A stretch of DNA of 64,000 nt from Cycloclasticus sp. symbiont of Poecilosclerida sp. N (GCA_002101205.1 LWTM01000077.1:186001-250000); one strand, 5' to 3'. Positions 1 through 10,057 are shown, counted from the stretch's first letter. The notes: generated from the letters alone by a model not told the origin. Numbers and translations are program-made.

Positions 1-540
1 TTTTTCAATACGGTGTTTGTGTAATAAAGCGATAACGTCTGCTTTATCGGCGCCTTCTTGTACGGTAACTAATTTTTCTTTTGGCGTCATTGCAGACTCA
101 ATGAGCGCATCCAGATGCGTTTCAAAACGTAAATCACGGCTGGTAACAATACCCACCAAGTCGTTGCCATTAACAACTGGCACACCCGAGATATTATGAT
201 GCCTTGTCAGTGCCATCACATCACGAATAGTTGTATCAGAAGAAACAGTTATCGGATTTTTCACCACTCCGCTTTCAAAGCGTTTCACCTTCATCACTTC
301 CAGTGCTTGTTGCTGCGAAGTCATGTTCTTATGAATAATACCCATACCGCCTTCTTGAGCCAGCGCTATCGCTAAACGCGCTTCGGTGACGGTGTCCATT
401 GCCGCTGAAAGAATGGGGATATTAAGAGAAATCCCGCGCGTTAATTGTGTTTGCAAATTAACGTCTCTAGGAAGTACCGTTGAGTGAGCAGGTACTAGCA
501 AAACATCATCAAATGTTAAGGCTTCTTGTTCGAATCGCAT
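1..540 (-). CDS. guaB: Inosine-5'-monophosphate dehydrogenase, 5' part (runs off the window)
   Basis: IMP dehydrogenase oxidises IMP to XMP with NAD+, the committed step of GMP synthesis. The reverse strand read from the ATG at 540 gives [20 protein letters not shown], the typical GuaB N-terminus, followed by a TIM-barrel stretch ([32 protein letters not shown]) and the start of the CBS domain pair ([27 protein letters not shown]). About 180 residues are present; the catalytic Cys loop lies outside the window. The gene is divergent from xseA, a common gammaproteobacterial arrangement. It is absent from the ORF track only because it is open at the edge. Confidence 0.97.
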   Translation of the reverse strand, partial: MRFEQEALTFDDVLLVPAHSTVLPRDVNLQTQLTRGISLNIPILSAAMDTVTEARLAIALAQEGGMGIIHKNMTSQQQALEVMKVKRFESGVVKNPITVSSDTTIRDVMALTRHHNISGVPVVNGNDLVGIVTSRDLRFETHLDALIESAMTPKEKLVTVQEGADKADVIALLHKHRIEK

Positions 541-573
541 ATTATCGGTCGCTTCAGGTAGAAAAAGCAGTTC

Positions 574-602
574 ATTATAAGGTATGCTCCGTTAATTATC
601 AC
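574..602 (-). promoter_or_regulatory. Candidate sigma-70 promoter for guaB
   Basis: On the minus strand a perfect TATAAT -10 (574-579) lies 17 bases downstream of GTGATA (597-602, 4 of 6 matches to TTGACA). The predicted transcript start is about 25-30 bases upstream of the guaB ATG. It lies in the short guaB/xseA divergent spacer. Inferred from sequence only. Confidence 0.55.
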
Positions 603-626
603 CTATATAGATACTTTTGTAGCCCA

Positions 627-1973
627 ATGCACGATAGCGACCATATATATAGCGTTTCACAACTTTGCCGTGAAACTCGACTCTTGCTGGAAACTAATTT
701 TTTAACCTTATCCGTTGAAGGCGAAATTTCCAACTTGTCGCGCCCAGCGTCTGGTCATATTTATTTCACATTAAAAGACAGCAAAGCGCAAATTCAGTGC
801 GCTATGTTCCGCGGACAGCTAAGGAAAGCCGGATTCAAACCCGAAAACGGGCACCGAGTTAAGCTAAAAGCACGCGTCAGCTTGTATGAAACACGTGGTC
901 GTTTTCAACTTATTATTGATCAGATGGCGTCCTTCGGCGAGGGCGCATTACGCCAACAATTTGAGGCATTAAAAAACAAGCTTTCTGCTGAAGGGATATT
1001 TGATGACGATTTAAAAAAACCATTGCCAGAGCTTGCTAAAAAAATTGGCATTATCACCTCATCAAGTGGTGCTGCTGTGCATGATATTTTAACAGTGCTA
1101 AAGAGCCGTTTTCCCGCACTGCCGGTGCTTATTTACCCTGTCGCGGTCCAAGGTGATACGGCTAAACATGACATCATTGCTGCTATTGAGCTCGCCAATG
1201 AACGCAACGACTGCGACATTCTTATATTGGCTCGTGGTGGTGGCTCAATTGAGGACTTATGGGCCTTTAACGAAGAAATAGTCGCCCGGGCAATACACGA
1301 GTCCAACATAGCTATTATTAGCGCTATCGGCCACGAAGTTGACTTTACCATCTCCGACCTTGTTGCAGACCATCGCGCACCTACTCCATCGGCAGCAGCT
1401 GAGATGGTTAGCCCCGATCAGCAACAGTGGCTTAGCCACTTTAATCATCTGACTCAGCAGCTAACCAAAAACATAACAAAAGGCTTGTCACAAAAGCAAA
1501 GCTTATTAAGCCAATTACAACATCGCTTGAAACAGCGTCATCCCTGCATACAATTGCAGATGCATGCACAGCGATTAGATGATTGCCAAGCAAGACTGGC
1601 ACAAACACCTCAACACAGCCTGCGGCGTGATAAGCTGCGTTTATCTCAACTGAGCGCGAGATTACTAAGTAACAGGCCTAATCAACAAATCAACACATTG
1701 CAAAAACGCCTTTCGACATTACAGCAGCGTTTTCCAGCACCGCTACAGCGCAGGCTACAACAAGCACGAATTCGGTTTACTGATTGCAATAAAGGACTCG
1801 AAATATTAAGCCCATTAGCCACACTTTCTAGGGGTTACAGTATCACTAAGCGCACATCAGACGACGCTGTTGTTAAAAGCATAAAATCGATTAGCGTCGG
1901 CGATAACGTTAATATCCAGCTGTTTGACGGTTCATTAAAAACACATGTAGATGAAATTAATCAAAAAACATAG
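627..1973 (+). CDS. xseA: Exodeoxyribonuclease VII large subunit
   Basis: XseA with XseB forms a single-strand exonuclease used in repair and recombination. I chose the ATG at 627 (MHDSDHIYSVSQLCRETRLL), giving 448 residues against 456 in E. coli. The ORF-track start at 480 would extend 49 codons into antisense guaB and has no family resemblance. The N-terminal OB fold shows the motif SVEGEISNLSRPASGHIYFTLKD at about residues 28-50. The central catalytic domain shows LARGGGSIEDLWAFNEE, and a long glutamine-rich coiled coil follows. The next gene may start inside its last codons. Confidence 0.96.
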   Translation: MHDSDHIYSVSQLCRETRLLLETNFLTLSVEGEISNLSRPASGHIYFTLKDSKAQIQCAMFRGQLRKAGFKPENGHRVKLKARVSLYETRGRFQLIIDQMASFGEGALRQQFEALKNKLSAEGIFDDDLKKPLPELAKKIGIITSSSGAAVHDILTVLKSRFPALPVLIYPVAVQGDTAKHDIIAAIELANERNDCDILILARGGGSIEDLWAFNEEIVARAIHESNIAIISAIGHEVDFTISDLVADHRAPTPSAAAEMVSPDQQQWLSHFNHLTQQLTKNITKGLSQKQSLLSQLQHRLKQRHPCIQLQMHAQRLDDCQARLAQTPQHSLRRDKLRLSQLSARLLSNRPNQQINTLQKRLSTLQQRFPAPLQRRLQQARIRFTDCNKGLEILSPLATLSRGYSITKRTSDDAVVKSIKSISVGDNVNIQLFDGSLKTHVDEINQKT

Positions 1974-2052
1974 TCTTTATTTTCTACTAGAGACTATTAC
2001 ACGAAAGAAAGTTTCGTTTCTAGGCAAGCTAAAAACGCGCGGAATAAGGAAG

Positions 2053-2964
2053 TTGGCTACAGTAAATGACCGATTGAGCACGTTTTTAAGGACGCATAGG
2101 AGCGAAAGAAATTTTGCACCATGGTCTCTATTAGCGGCAGTTTTCTTTGTACCGCTTGCTAACGCCTTCCCTGAACAGCACCTTGTGCCAGGTGGCATTG
2201 CTGTTGTGGATATTCACAGCGAAACTGAACCTGCCGTTTATTACAATCAACGTAAAGTTCTCACGCTGTTTAAAGACAATAAATGGCACGCTATTGTCGG
2301 TATTCCCTTATCATCTAACACTGGCAAACATACTGTCCTCGATAAAAAATCGTCTCTTAAATCATCTTTTATTGTTGTTGAGAAAGATTACCCTGCTCAA
2401 TATATTACGCTAAAAAAGAGCGCAAAAAATAAGCGCATGGTTAACCCAAATGAAACAGATATGGCCCGAATTCATCGAGAACGAAAAATCCTATCCAACG
2501 CGTTAGACACTTGGAGCAACTCCACACCACACGTTGATTTTATCCTGCCGGCTCACGGCCGATTAAGCAGCCCGTTTGGCTTAAAACGCTTTTTCAACAA
2601 GCAAGCAAGGAACCCGCATAGCGGTTTAGATATTGCCGCGCCAACGGGCGCGACTGTACAAGCACCTGCTGATGGTACGGTCGTTAATATTGGCGATTAT
2701 TTTTTTAACGGCAATACCGTTTTGCTTGATCACGGGCAAGGGCTTATCAGCGGCTACTTCCATCTAAGTAAAACGAGCGTTTCTATCGGCGATAAGGTAA
2801 CACAAGGGCAAAAGATTGCTGAAATTGGAGCCACTGGCCGCGTAACAGGCCCACATTTGCACTGGAATGTTTACTTGAATAAAACCAAGGTTGACCCCGC
2901 CTTTTTTATTGGCGACCATATACATCAATTGAAAACGGAGCAAGACTCATATCATGCAAATTAA
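2053..2964 (+). CDS. M23-family metallopeptidase, exported
   Basis: A zinc-dependent LytM/M23 peptidoglycan endopeptidase, or a regulator of one. The C-terminal domain has the metal-binding motifs NPHSGLDIAAP and GPHLHW, so the active site looks intact. The ORF track starts at 1951, overlapping xseA. The hydrophobic segment SLLAAVFFVPLANAF then falls at residues 59-73, late for a signal peptide. A TTG at 2053 (LATVNDRLS) gives a normal n-region of about 24 residues and is preferred, though its ribosome site (aaggaag) is very close. The gene lies between xseA and a small zinc-ribbon gene that overlaps its 3' end by 11 bases, suggesting coupling. The start is uncertain; the family is secure. 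Confidence 0.85.
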   Translation: MATVNDRLSTFLRTHRSERNFAPWSLLAAVFFVPLANAFPEQHLVPGGIAVVDIHSETEPAVYYNQRKVLTLFKDNKWHAIVGIPLSSNTGKHTVLDKKSSLKSSFIVVEKDYPAQYITLKKSAKNKRMVNPNETDMARIHRERKILSNALDTWSNSTPHVDFILPAHGRLSSPFGLKRFFNKQARNPHSGLDIAAPTGATVQAPADGTVVNIGDYFFNGNTVLLDHGQGLISGYFHLSKTSVSIGDKVTQGQKIAEIGATGRVTGPHLHWNVYLNKTKVDPAFFIGDHIHQLKTEQDSYHAN

Positions 2965-3226
2965 GGACCTTTGTACCAGCTGCGACTGTTGGACCATTAC
3001 CACTATTGAACATGATGATAAAACAGCAAAGTTCACCTGCACACACTGTCAAAATACTTTTGATATGCCTTGGGACACCCATACACGCTTTATGATTCGC
3101 TCTATTCGCTACAGCTTAAAATCACGCACTAAAAAATATCCAGAATTAGTGCAATTAAAGTACGTAGGGGATTTTGTAAAACTAGAGGCAAGACCTGATC
3201 CACCCAAAAGCCCTAGTTGCAAATAA
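2954..3226 (+). CDS. Small zinc-ribbon-like hypothetical protein
   Basis: A 90-residue protein with two cysteine pairs, CTSC near residue 7 and CTHC near residue 30, spaced as in a zinc ribbon. A basic region (RSIRYSLKSRTKKY) follows. I do not recognise a named family. The start codon overlaps the end of the M23 peptidase gene by 11 bases, so translation is probably coupled. There is no signal peptide or membrane segment, so the product is probably cytoplasmic. It may bind a metal or nucleic acid, but function is unknown. Confidence 0.7.
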   Translation: MQIKDLCTSCDCWTITTIEHDDKTAKFTCTHCQNTFDMPWDTHTRFMIRSIRYSLKSRTKKYPELVQLKYVGDFVKLEARPDPPKSPSCK

Positions 3227-3510
3227 ACTGCGCTTAACGGTGTTGAGACTTTTACCTTTTCTTGCCTTTGACCTCAGCATAACCGCTGAATTTCATTGAC
3301 AAGCATGCGGCTCTTTCTTATTTTCTGCATAAATTCGTACAGAATCGGATCATAAAGGTAGACGGGGGCTTTTTTTAATGGTATCTTTGAACTAGTAATG
3401 AATTCTTACAAGCACGCAACTTGCCGTGCAAACAATCAAAAAAAACATTTCAAAAAAATTCGTGCTGAATTTTACATGCACATCCTTTCTTTATTTCACA
3501 AAAAACTTAT
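3227..3510 (+). promoter_or_regulatory. rho leader with candidate promoter
   Basis: This gene-free 284-base stretch holds TTGACA (3296-3301), a 17-base spacer and TATTTT (3319-3324), a good sigma-70 candidate. It would give a leader of about 180 bases before rho. The leader contains a small hairpin (GCACG...CGTGC near 3413-3430) and long A-rich unstructured runs. E. coli rho is autoregulated by Rho-dependent attenuation in its leader, so a similar role is plausible. No ORF is convincing here. Confidence 0.5.
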
Positions 3511-4767
3511 ATGAATTTAACCGAGCTGAAACGCAAACCAGCAACTGAAATTCTTCAGATTGCTAAAGATTTAGGAGTCGATAATACAGGTCGATCCTTA
3601 AAACAAAATACAGTTTTCCAGATACTGAAAAAATTAGCTAAAAAAGGCGATGCTATTCATGGCGATGGTGTTCTCGAGGTCTTATCAGACGGGTTTGGGT
3701 TTTTAAGGGCCGCAGATGGGTCATTCTTGGCAGGCCCAGATGATATTTATGTGTCACCAAGTCAAATTCGTCATTTTGGTTTAAGAACCGGCGACACGAT
3801 TTCTGGAAAAATTCGCCCCCCAAAAGACAGTGAACGTTACTTCGCTTTATTGAAAGTTGATCAGCTCAATTATGAAAAGCCAGAACACGCAAAAAACAAA
3901 ATTGCGTTTAAGGACTTAACCCCGCTTTTTCCAAATGATCGTTTAATACTTGAGTTAGGTAACGGTACGACGGAGGATTTAACCTCACGCGTTATTGACC
4001 TAGTGTCTCCAATAGGTAAAGGGCAACGTGGCCTTATTGTTTCACCGCCGAAAGCGGGTAAAACGATGATTATGCAAAACTTGGCGCATTCTATTTCTGA
4101 AAACAATCCTGAAAGTCATCTAATCGTTTTATTGATTGATGAGCGTCCTGAAGAAGTGACTGAAATGTCACGTACAGTGAAAGGTGAAGTGATTTCTAGC
4201 ACCTTTGATGAACCTGCCTCACGTCATGTTCAGGTGGCTGAAATGGTGATTGAGAAAGCCAAGCGGATGGTCGAACATAAGCAAGACGTGATCATTCTAT
4301 TGGACTCTATTACGCGATTGGGCCGGGCTTATAATACGGTTGCACCGTCATCCGGTAAGATTTTGACAGGTGGTGTTGATGCGAATGCGTTAGAGCGCCC
4401 CAAACGTTTCTTTGGTGCGGCCAGAAATATTGAAGAAGGTGGCAGCTTAACAATCATCGCAACAGCGTTGGTTGAAACAGGCTCACGTATGGACGACGTT
4501 ATTTACGAAGAGTTCAAAGGTACTGGCAATATGGAGTTGCATCTTGAACGTAAGATTGCTGAGAAGCGTATTTATCCTGCGATCAATGTGAACCGTTCTG
4601 GTACACGCCGAGAAGAATATATTGTTGATGCGGATATTCTGCAAAAAACATGGATATTACGAAAAATCCTTAACCCGATGGATGAAACGGGCGCAATCGA
4701 ATTCTTATTAGAACGATTCAAGAAAACGAAAACGAACAATGAGTTTTTCGATTCAATGAAACGATAA
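3511..4767 (+). CDS. rho: Transcription termination factor Rho
   Basis: Rho is the hexameric RNA-dependent ATPase that terminates transcription. The protein has 418 residues (E. coli 419) and aligns along its full length. It has the N-terminal helical domain ([18 protein letters not shown]), the cold-shock-like RNA-binding domain ([21 protein letters not shown]) near residues 50-110, Walker A PPKAGKT near residue 180, and the Q/R-loop region near [13 protein letters not shown]. No thioredoxin gene lies directly upstream, unlike E. coli trxA-rho. The gene ends at a strong terminator shared with convergent purD. Confidence 0.98.
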   Translation: MNLTELKRKPATEILQIAKDLGVDNTGRSLKQNTVFQILKKLAKKGDAIHGDGVLEVLSDGFGFLRAADGSFLAGPDDIYVSPSQIRHFGLRTGDTISGKIRPPKDSERYFALLKVDQLNYEKPEHAKNKIAFKDLTPLFPNDRLILELGNGTTEDLTSRVIDLVSPIGKGQRGLIVSPPKAGKTMIMQNLAHSISENNPESHLIVLLIDERPEEVTEMSRTVKGEVISSTFDEPASRHVQVAEMVIEKAKRMVEHKQDVIILLDSITRLGRAYNTVAPSSGKILTGGVDANALERPKRFFGAARNIEEGGSLTIIATALVETGSRMDDVIYEEFKGTGNMELHLERKIAEKRIYPAINVNRSGTRREEYIVDADILQKTWILRKILNPMDETGAIEFLLERFKKTKTNNEFFDSMKR

Positions 4768-4781
4768 CGCTCAACAAGCCA

Positions 4782-4821
4782 CACAATAAAAAAGAGCTTC
4801 AAGAAGCTCTTTTTTATTGTG
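4782..4821. terminator. Bidirectional terminator between rho and purD
   Basis: A perfect 19-base inverted repeat (CACAATAAAAAAGAGCTTC / GAAGCTCTTTTTTATTGTG) with a 2-base centre. The GAGCTT core gives a stem with U-tracts on both strands, so it can serve the convergent rho and purD transcripts. Confidence 0.9.
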
Positions 4822-4837
4822 CGATATTTAAGGGCAC

Positions 4838-6124
4838 TTAGGTATTTTTCTCCCTTGAAATGGCGCGATGAGCAATGTCTGTGCGGAAATAAACATTGTC
4901 CCACTCAATAGCGCCAACGACCTCGTAAGCTTTTATTTGTGCATCTTCAACGCTGTCACCTAATGCGCAGGCACACAACACGCGGCCGCCATCAGTTGTG
5001 ATGTTCTCGTCTTGCACGCATGTGCCAGCATGAAATGTTTTAGTATTCGCCGTTTCTGCGGGTATGCCTGAAATAACATCGCCTTTGTTGTAGCTAAACG
5101 GATAACCGCCCGCTGCCAGTACAATGCCGACTGATGTGCGCGAATCCCATTGAGCGGTGATGTTGTCGAGTTGGTTATCAATCGCGGCATTGCACAACTC
5201 GGTCAAGTCGCTGTTCAGGCGCATCATAATCGGCTGCGTTTCAGGGTCGCCAAAGCGACAGTTGTACTCCAGTACTTTTGGAGTCCCTTGCGCATCAATC
5301 ATCACGCCAGCATATAGAAACCCAGTGTAAGGGATGCCATCTTTAATCATGCCATTTAGGGTAGGCTGAATAATGGTACGCATAATGGTTTGATGCATTT
5401 TTGCGGTCACAACAGGTGCTGGTGAATACGCACCCATACCGCCGGTGTTAGGTCCGGTGTCTCCATTATCACGGGCTTTGTGGTCTTGCGATGAGGCCAT
5501 TGGCAACGCTTGTTTACCATTAGCGATAACAATAAAGCTGGCTTCTTCGCCGACTAAAAAATCTTCAAGCACGACGCGGTGACCAGCTTCGCCGAAAGCG
5601 TTTCCGGCTAACATGTCAGTAACAGAATCAATAGCTTCTTGTTCTGTTTGCGCGAGGATAACGCCTTTACCCGCTGCTAAACCATCGGCTTTAACGACAA
5701 TAGGAGCACCTTTTAAACGAATGTAGTCGCAAGCGGGTGCTATTTCCGTAAAGCTTTGGTAGTCAGCAGTAGGGATGTTATGACGCGCTAAGAAATCCTT
5801 GCAATACGCTTTAGAGCCTTCCAACTGAGCCGCCAATTTCGTTGGCCCGAAACAGCGTAAGTTTTGACTGTTAAACTGGTCAACAATGCCAGCGACTAAG
5901 GGTGCTTCAGGCCCCACGATGGTCAGCTCGATATTTTCTTTTTTAGCAAAAGCCAATAATCCATCAATATCTTCAGCCGCAATATTAATGTTTTGAATCC
6001 CCTCTTCTTGTGCCGTGCCAGCATTACCGGGGGCAACGTATACGGTTTTAACGTGTGGAGACTGTTTCGTTTTCCAAGCCAGCGCGTGTTCACGTCCGCC
6101 ACCACCTACTATCAATACATTCAT
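4838..6124 (-). CDS. purD: Phosphoribosylamine-glycine ligase
   Basis: PurD makes glycinamide ribonucleotide from phosphoribosylamine, glycine and ATP, the second step of purine synthesis. The product has 428 residues (E. coli 429) and starts MNVLIVGGGGREHALAWK, the canonical PurD N-terminus. The ATP-grasp core includes VVKADGLAAGKGVILA and the metal-site segment VLEYNCRFGDPETQ. It lies 12 bases downstream of purH on the same strand, so the two are probably cotranscribed, and ends at the terminator shared with rho. Confidence 0.98.
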   Translation of the reverse strand: MNVLIVGGGGREHALAWKTKQSPHVKTVYVAPGNAGTAQEEGIQNINIAAEDIDGLLAFAKKENIELTIVGPEAPLVAGIVDQFNSQNLRCFGPTKLAAQLEGSKAYCKDFLARHNIPTADYQSFTEIAPACDYIRLKGAPIVVKADGLAAGKGVILAQTEQEAIDSVTDMLAGNAFGEAGHRVVLEDFLVGEEASFIVIANGKQALPMASSQDHKARDNGDTGPNTGGMGAYSPAPVVTAKMHQTIMRTIIQPTLNGMIKDGIPYTGFLYAGVMIDAQGTPKVLEYNCRFGDPETQPIMMRLNSDLTELCNAAIDNQLDNITAQWDSRTSVGIVLAAGGYPFSYNKGDVISGIPAETANTKTFHAGTCVQDENITTDGGRVLCACALGDSVEDAQIKAYEVVGAIEWDNVYFRTDIAHRAISREKNT

Positions 6125-6136
6125 AATGCTTTCCTT

Positions 6137-7699
6137 TTAGTGCCTGAAGTGACGCATGCCCGTAAACACCATAGCGATGTCATGCTCATCTGCAGCTTGA
6201 ATAACTTCCTCGTCACGCACCGAACCTCCCGGTTGAATAATCGCGCGTATACCTGCGTCGGCGGCATTATCAAGGCCATCTCGAAAGGGAAAGAAAGCGT
6301 CAGATGCCATGGCACAGCCCAGCACTTCAAGACCCGCTTGCTCGGCTTTTATGCCAGCAATGCGGGCTGAATTTATGCGGCTCATTTGACCTGCGCCCAC
6401 GCCAATTGTCATATTGTTTTTGCCGTAAATAATTGCGTTGGACTTGACAAATTTAGCAACATTCCACGTGAACAATAGGTCTTGCATCTCTTGTTCAGTT
6501 GGTTGCCGTTTGGTCACAACGGTTAAGCCCGCGTAAAGTTCGTTATCAATCGTTTGAACAAGCAAGCCACCATTGACACGCTTAAAGTCTTGTCGGCTAC
6601 TGCTCGCTATTTCCCACTGACCGCTATCGAGCAAGCGCAGGTTTTTCTTACTGGCAACAACCTCAGCGGCGTCTTTGTTGATGCCAGGTGCGATAATAAC
6701 TTCAGCAAATTGACGTTCGGTAATGGCTTTCGCTGTGTCGGCATCTAATGGACGATTAAACGCGATAATGCCGCCAAAAGCAGACTCAGGGTCTGTTTGG
6801 TAAGCTTTGCGGTATGCCTCTAAAATGTTGTCACCAAGAGCTACACCGCAAGGGTTAGCGTGTTTGACAATGACGCAAGCAGGCGAGTCATTAAATTGTT
6901 TTACGCACTCTAAAGCGGCATCGGTATCAGCAATATTGTTGTAAGAAAGTTCTTTTCCTTGTAACTGAACGGCTGATGCGATGCTTCCGGTTACTATATT
7001 GTCTTCGATAAAAAACGCCGCTTTTTGATGAGGGTTTTCACCGTAACGCATCACTTGCTTTTGTTTAAATTGAAGGTTAATGGTTCGAGAGAAGTCAACC
7101 TTTTCGCCGTCGGCTTGGATACTGCCGAGATAGTTGGCAATAGCGCCATCATATTGCGCAGTGTGTTCAAATGTTTTAACGGCAAAGTTAAAGCGACTCA
7201 CATCATCGATGCCGCCAGTTGCTTTAATAGAGTCGATGGTTTGTTGGTAATCATTAGGGTCAACAATAATGGTCACGTCTTTATGGTTTTTAGCGGCCGC
7301 GCGAATCATCGTCGGGCCGCCAATATCAATATTTTCAATGGCGGTTGCAAGGTCGCAATCTTGGTTAGCAACGGTTTTTTGGAAGGGATATAAGTTAACA
7401 ACAACTAAGTCGATAGGCTTGATGTCGTTGCTTTGCATAACAGCTTGATCAATATCGCGACGGCCTAAAATACCGCCATGTACTTTTGGGTGTAATGTTT
7501 TAACGCGACCATCCATCATTTCGGGGAAACCAGTGTAGTCACTGATTTCAGTAACAGGTACATTGTTCTCTTGCAATAGCTTTGCAGTACCACCTGTGGA
7601 AATAATTTCGACGTTTAAATTGCTGAGTTGCTGGCAAAACTCAAGGATGCCAGTTTTGTCGGAAACGCTAATCAGTGCGCAGGAGATTTTATTGCTCAT
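6137..7699 (-). CDS. purH: Bifunctional AICAR transformylase / IMP cyclohydrolase
   Basis: PurH carries out the last two steps of IMP synthesis. The 520-residue product (E. coli 529) has the N-terminal MGS-like cyclohydrolase domain ([15 protein letters not shown] ... [10 protein letters not shown] ... [18 protein letters not shown]). The C-terminal transformylase domain has the catalytic [10 protein letters not shown] lysine-histidine motif and [14 protein letters not shown]. It is the first gene of a purH-purD pair and lies downstream of fis. Confidence 0.98.
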   Translation of the reverse strand: MSNKISCALISVSDKTGILEFCQQLSNLNVEIISTGGTAKLLQENNVPVTEISDYTGFPEMMDGRVKTLHPKVHGGILGRRDIDQAVMQSNDIKPIDLVVVNLYPFQKTVANQDCDLATAIENIDIGGPTMIRAAAKNHKDVTIIVDPNDYQQTIDSIKATGGIDDVSRFNFAVKTFEHTAQYDGAIANYLGSIQADGEKVDFSRTINLQFKQKQVMRYGENPHQKAAFFIEDNIVTGSIASAVQLQGKELSYNNIADTDAALECVKQFNDSPACVIVKHANPCGVALGDNILEAYRKAYQTDPESAFGGIIAFNRPLDADTAKAITERQFAEVIIAPGINKDAAEVVASKKNLRLLDSGQWEIASSSRQDFKRVNGGLLVQTIDNELYAGLTVVTKRQPTEQEMQDLLFTWNVAKFVKSNAIIYGKNNMTIGVGAGQMSRINSARIAGIKAEQAGLEVLGCAMASDAFFPFRDGLDNAADAGIRAIIQPGGSVRDEEVIQAADEHDIAMVFTGMRHFRH

Positions 7700-7819
7700 A
7701 TAGTGACCTGTTGTATGTGTTTTAACGAGGCGAAAGGCGTGTCAACAAACGAGGTATTTTATAGAAAAGCAGGTTTTTTTGTTAGGCTATTTTAATGCCG
7801 ATGGCTCACAGTGCTATTG

Positions 7820-8068
7820 CTAGATACCAAGCTTATAGCTGGATAGTTTTTTTCTTAATGTCCCGCGACTTAGTCCGAGTATTTTTGCGGCTTTTGATTG
7901 GTTGTGTTTCGTGTGGTTTAGCACTGCTTCTAACAAGGGTTTTTCAACTTCGCTAATAACCAAAGCGTGTAAATCTATAACCTCTTGTCCATCAAGCTGC
8001 TGAAAGTAGCTCTCTAGTGCTCTCGCAACTTGTTTGGATAAGGGCTGTTTAAGGTTAACTAAGCTCAT
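7820..8068 (-). CDS. fis: Fis-type nucleoid-associated DNA-binding protein
   Basis: A small DNA-bending protein of 82 residues (E. coli Fis 98). The C-terminal helix-turn-helix is well conserved (LLEAVLNHTKHNQSKAAKILGLSRGTLRKKLSSY). The N-terminal region is shorter than in enterobacteria, as in many other gammaproteobacteria. The start overlaps the dusB stop by four bases, the classical dusB-fis operon. It may influence ribosomal promoters and nucleoid structure, but nothing here shows its targets. Confidence 0.95.
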   Translation of the reverse strand: MSLVNLKQPLSKQVARALESYFQQLDGQEVIDLHALVISEVEKPLLEAVLNHTKHNQSKAAKILGLSRGTLRKKLSSYKLGI

Positions 8069-9054
8069 GCGGCGCGGTTGTTTTTATGGATATACTGATT
8101 GAAAACATGGTGAATAAAATCAAGTTGCTGCGCAGGTTCTTGAAACAAAAAACTTTTTTTAACAAGAGGCATTAACGATGAATCTATGTGAGTAAAATAC
8201 CAAGCAATGTGTTTTCTTGCAATCTTAACGCCCATTATTTCTCCATAAAAGGCATGAAGCTCGCTGATGTGGCGTATCATAACATCTTGAATTTCACGGC
8301 TGCTGGGCGCATCTAAAAGAACACCATTTTTTAAGAAGTAATCAATTTCTCTGAATATCCACGGCCGTCCTTGCGCGCTCCTACCAATGAGTAAGCCATC
8401 GGCTTGCGTGTAATCGAGCACTTCGCTTGCTCGCTGAGATGTCGTTATATCGCCGTTGGCAAAAACGGGGATGCGGATAGATTTCTTGACAGATTTAATC
8501 GTTTCAAACTCGGCGTTGCCTTTGTATTTACATTCGCGTGTTCGCCCATGTATGGCAAGTGCTTGAATGCCTGCTTGCTCAGCAATGTTGGCGATGGTGA
8601 CGGCATTTTTATTTAACGGATCCCAGCCCGTTCTTATTTTAAGAGTGACAGGAATGCTGACGGCCGACACAACCGATTCCAAAATACGTTTTACCAGAGG
8701 TTCATCGCGTAATAGCGCAGAGCCTGCGGCAACATGGCACACTTTTTTTGCAGGGCAGCCCATATTAATATCAATAATTTGCGCACCGTTAGCGGCGTTG
8801 AACTTGGCGGCTTGCGCCATCTGTTCAGGGTTTGTACCAACAATTTGAACACAGCGCGGCTCTTGTTCGCCTGTGTGATCTAGCTTGAGTAAGGTGCGTC
8901 GGTGGTTACGTAAAGCAGGGTTTGAGGTGGTCATTTCTGAGACGGCTAACCCAGCTCCTAACTCTCGGCAAAGCTGACGAAACGGCAGGTCAGTAATGCC
9001 CACCATAGGCGAGAGGACTAAATTATTGCTTAATGTGCAAGAACCGATTTTCAT
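8065..9054 (-). CDS. dusB: tRNA-dihydrouridine synthase B
   Basis: A flavin-dependent enzyme reducing specific uridines in the tRNA D-loop. I chose the ATG at 9054 (MKIGSCTLSNNLVLSPMVGITDLPFR), giving 329 residues (E. coli 321), rather than the TTG at 9111 in the ORF track, which adds 19 non-conserved residues. The TIM barrel carries the conserved INMGCPAKKV with the catalytic Cys, KIRTGW, and HGRTRECKYKG. It is followed by fis with a four-base overlap. Confidence 0.96.
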   Translation of the reverse strand: MKIGSCTLSNNLVLSPMVGITDLPFRQLCRELGAGLAVSEMTTSNPALRNHRRTLLKLDHTGEQEPRCVQIVGTNPEQMAQAAKFNAANGAQIIDINMGCPAKKVCHVAAGSALLRDEPLVKRILESVVSAVSIPVTLKIRTGWDPLNKNAVTIANIAEQAGIQALAIHGRTRECKYKGNAEFETIKSVKKSIRIPVFANGDITTSQRASEVLDYTQADGLLIGRSAQGRPWIFREIDYFLKNGVLLDAPSSREIQDVMIRHISELHAFYGEIMGVKIARKHIAWYFTHIDSSLMPLVKKSFLFQEPAQQLDFIHHVFNQYIHKNNRAA

Positions 9055-9175
9055 ATGTATGAATAGTTTAACCTTTACTCGGCGCTGCGGGTTAGTGAAA
9101 TGATATTTCAAAGGCAGAGACAGCAGGAAGCTAAGAAAGCCGAATAGCGGGGGTGGGCAGTGTAATGGCCATCGG

Positions 9176-10057
9176 CTAAGCTGTTTTTGTTGCGTGAAGA
9201 CACGCCCAATCGTCTTTAATCGTAGGGGAGGAAAAGTTAAAAAATCTCTGATAAGGCTGCATTACTTGCTCAATTTGTTCGCTTAATAAACCTGAGAGTA
9301 ACAGGTCGCCTTGCGGTTCGACGAGGGCTGATATTTCATCAGACAGTTGGATAAGCGGTTCGGCTAAAATGTTGGCGACGACGATAGATTGTGGCTCACG
9401 TGGATATTGCTTTTCGTTGTACAGGCGAATCCTATTAAGCACGTTATTTTGTTCGGCATTGCTGTTGGTGGTTATCAGTGCTTGTGGATCAATGTCAATG
9501 CCAACGGCTCGTCTTGCACCCAATAACAAAGCAGAAATAGCAAGGATTCCTGAACCGCAACCAAAATCGATAATGTTACGTCCGTGCACGGCGTGATTGG
9601 CTAGCCAGTCAAGACATAGCGCGGTGGTTGGGTGCGTGCCCGTGCCAAAAGCAAGGCCTGGGTCTAAGCGTAAAATCGTGGCATTAGGTTCAGGTGCTTC
9701 ATGTTTAGTTGAGCAAACCCAAAAATTGGAACCAAATTTTATTGGCTGAAAACCATCAAGCCACACGCGCTCCCATACTTGGTCTTCAAGCGCTTCGATT
9801 TCCATGCTCCAACTGTCTGGTGTGTTGATGTGTTGCTGAAAATATTGCTCAGCTAAACTTAAGTCATGCTGCTCTTCAAACAAGCCGGTAACAAGGACTT
9901 GCGGCCATAAAGGCATTGTTTCGAGTGGTGGTTCGTAAATAGGTTGACTAGCACCGTCCGTCATAGTGACGGACAGTGAACCAAGGTCTTCTATGAGTGC
10001 TTCAAATTGTGTTGCAAATTCTTGAGTCGTAGAAATGGTGAGTTGTTGCCACGACAT
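9176..10057 (-). CDS. prmA: Ribosomal protein L11 methyltransferase
   Basis: PrmA trimethylates ribosomal protein L11. The 293-residue length is the same as E. coli PrmA. The SAM-binding fold is clear: DPGLAFGTGTHPTTALCLDWL, then NIIDFGCGSGILAISALLLGARRAVGIDIDPQAL, and the NILAEPLI motif. Its start abuts the accC stop, fitting the accB-accC-prmA-dusB-fis order of gammaproteobacteria. Confidence 0.97.
   Translation of the reverse strand: MSWQQLTISTTQEFATQFEALIEDLGSLSVTMTDGASQPIYEPPLETMPLWPQVLVTGLFEEQHDLSLAEQYFQQHINTPDSWSMEIEALEDQVWERVWLDGFQPIKFGSNFWVCSTKHEAPEPNATILRLDPGLAFGTGTHPTTALCLDWLANHAVHGRNIIDFGCGSGILAISALLLGARRAVGIDIDPQALITTNSNAEQNNVLNRIRLYNEKQYPREPQSIVVANILAEPLIQLSDEISALVEPQGDLLLSGLLSEQIEQVMQPYQRFFNFSSPTIKDDWACLHATKTA

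Noticed and set aside
480-626. N-terminal extension of xseA in the ORF track
   Set aside because: It is antisense to the guaB 5' end and has no XseA similarity; the family start MHDSDHIYSVSQL is at 627.
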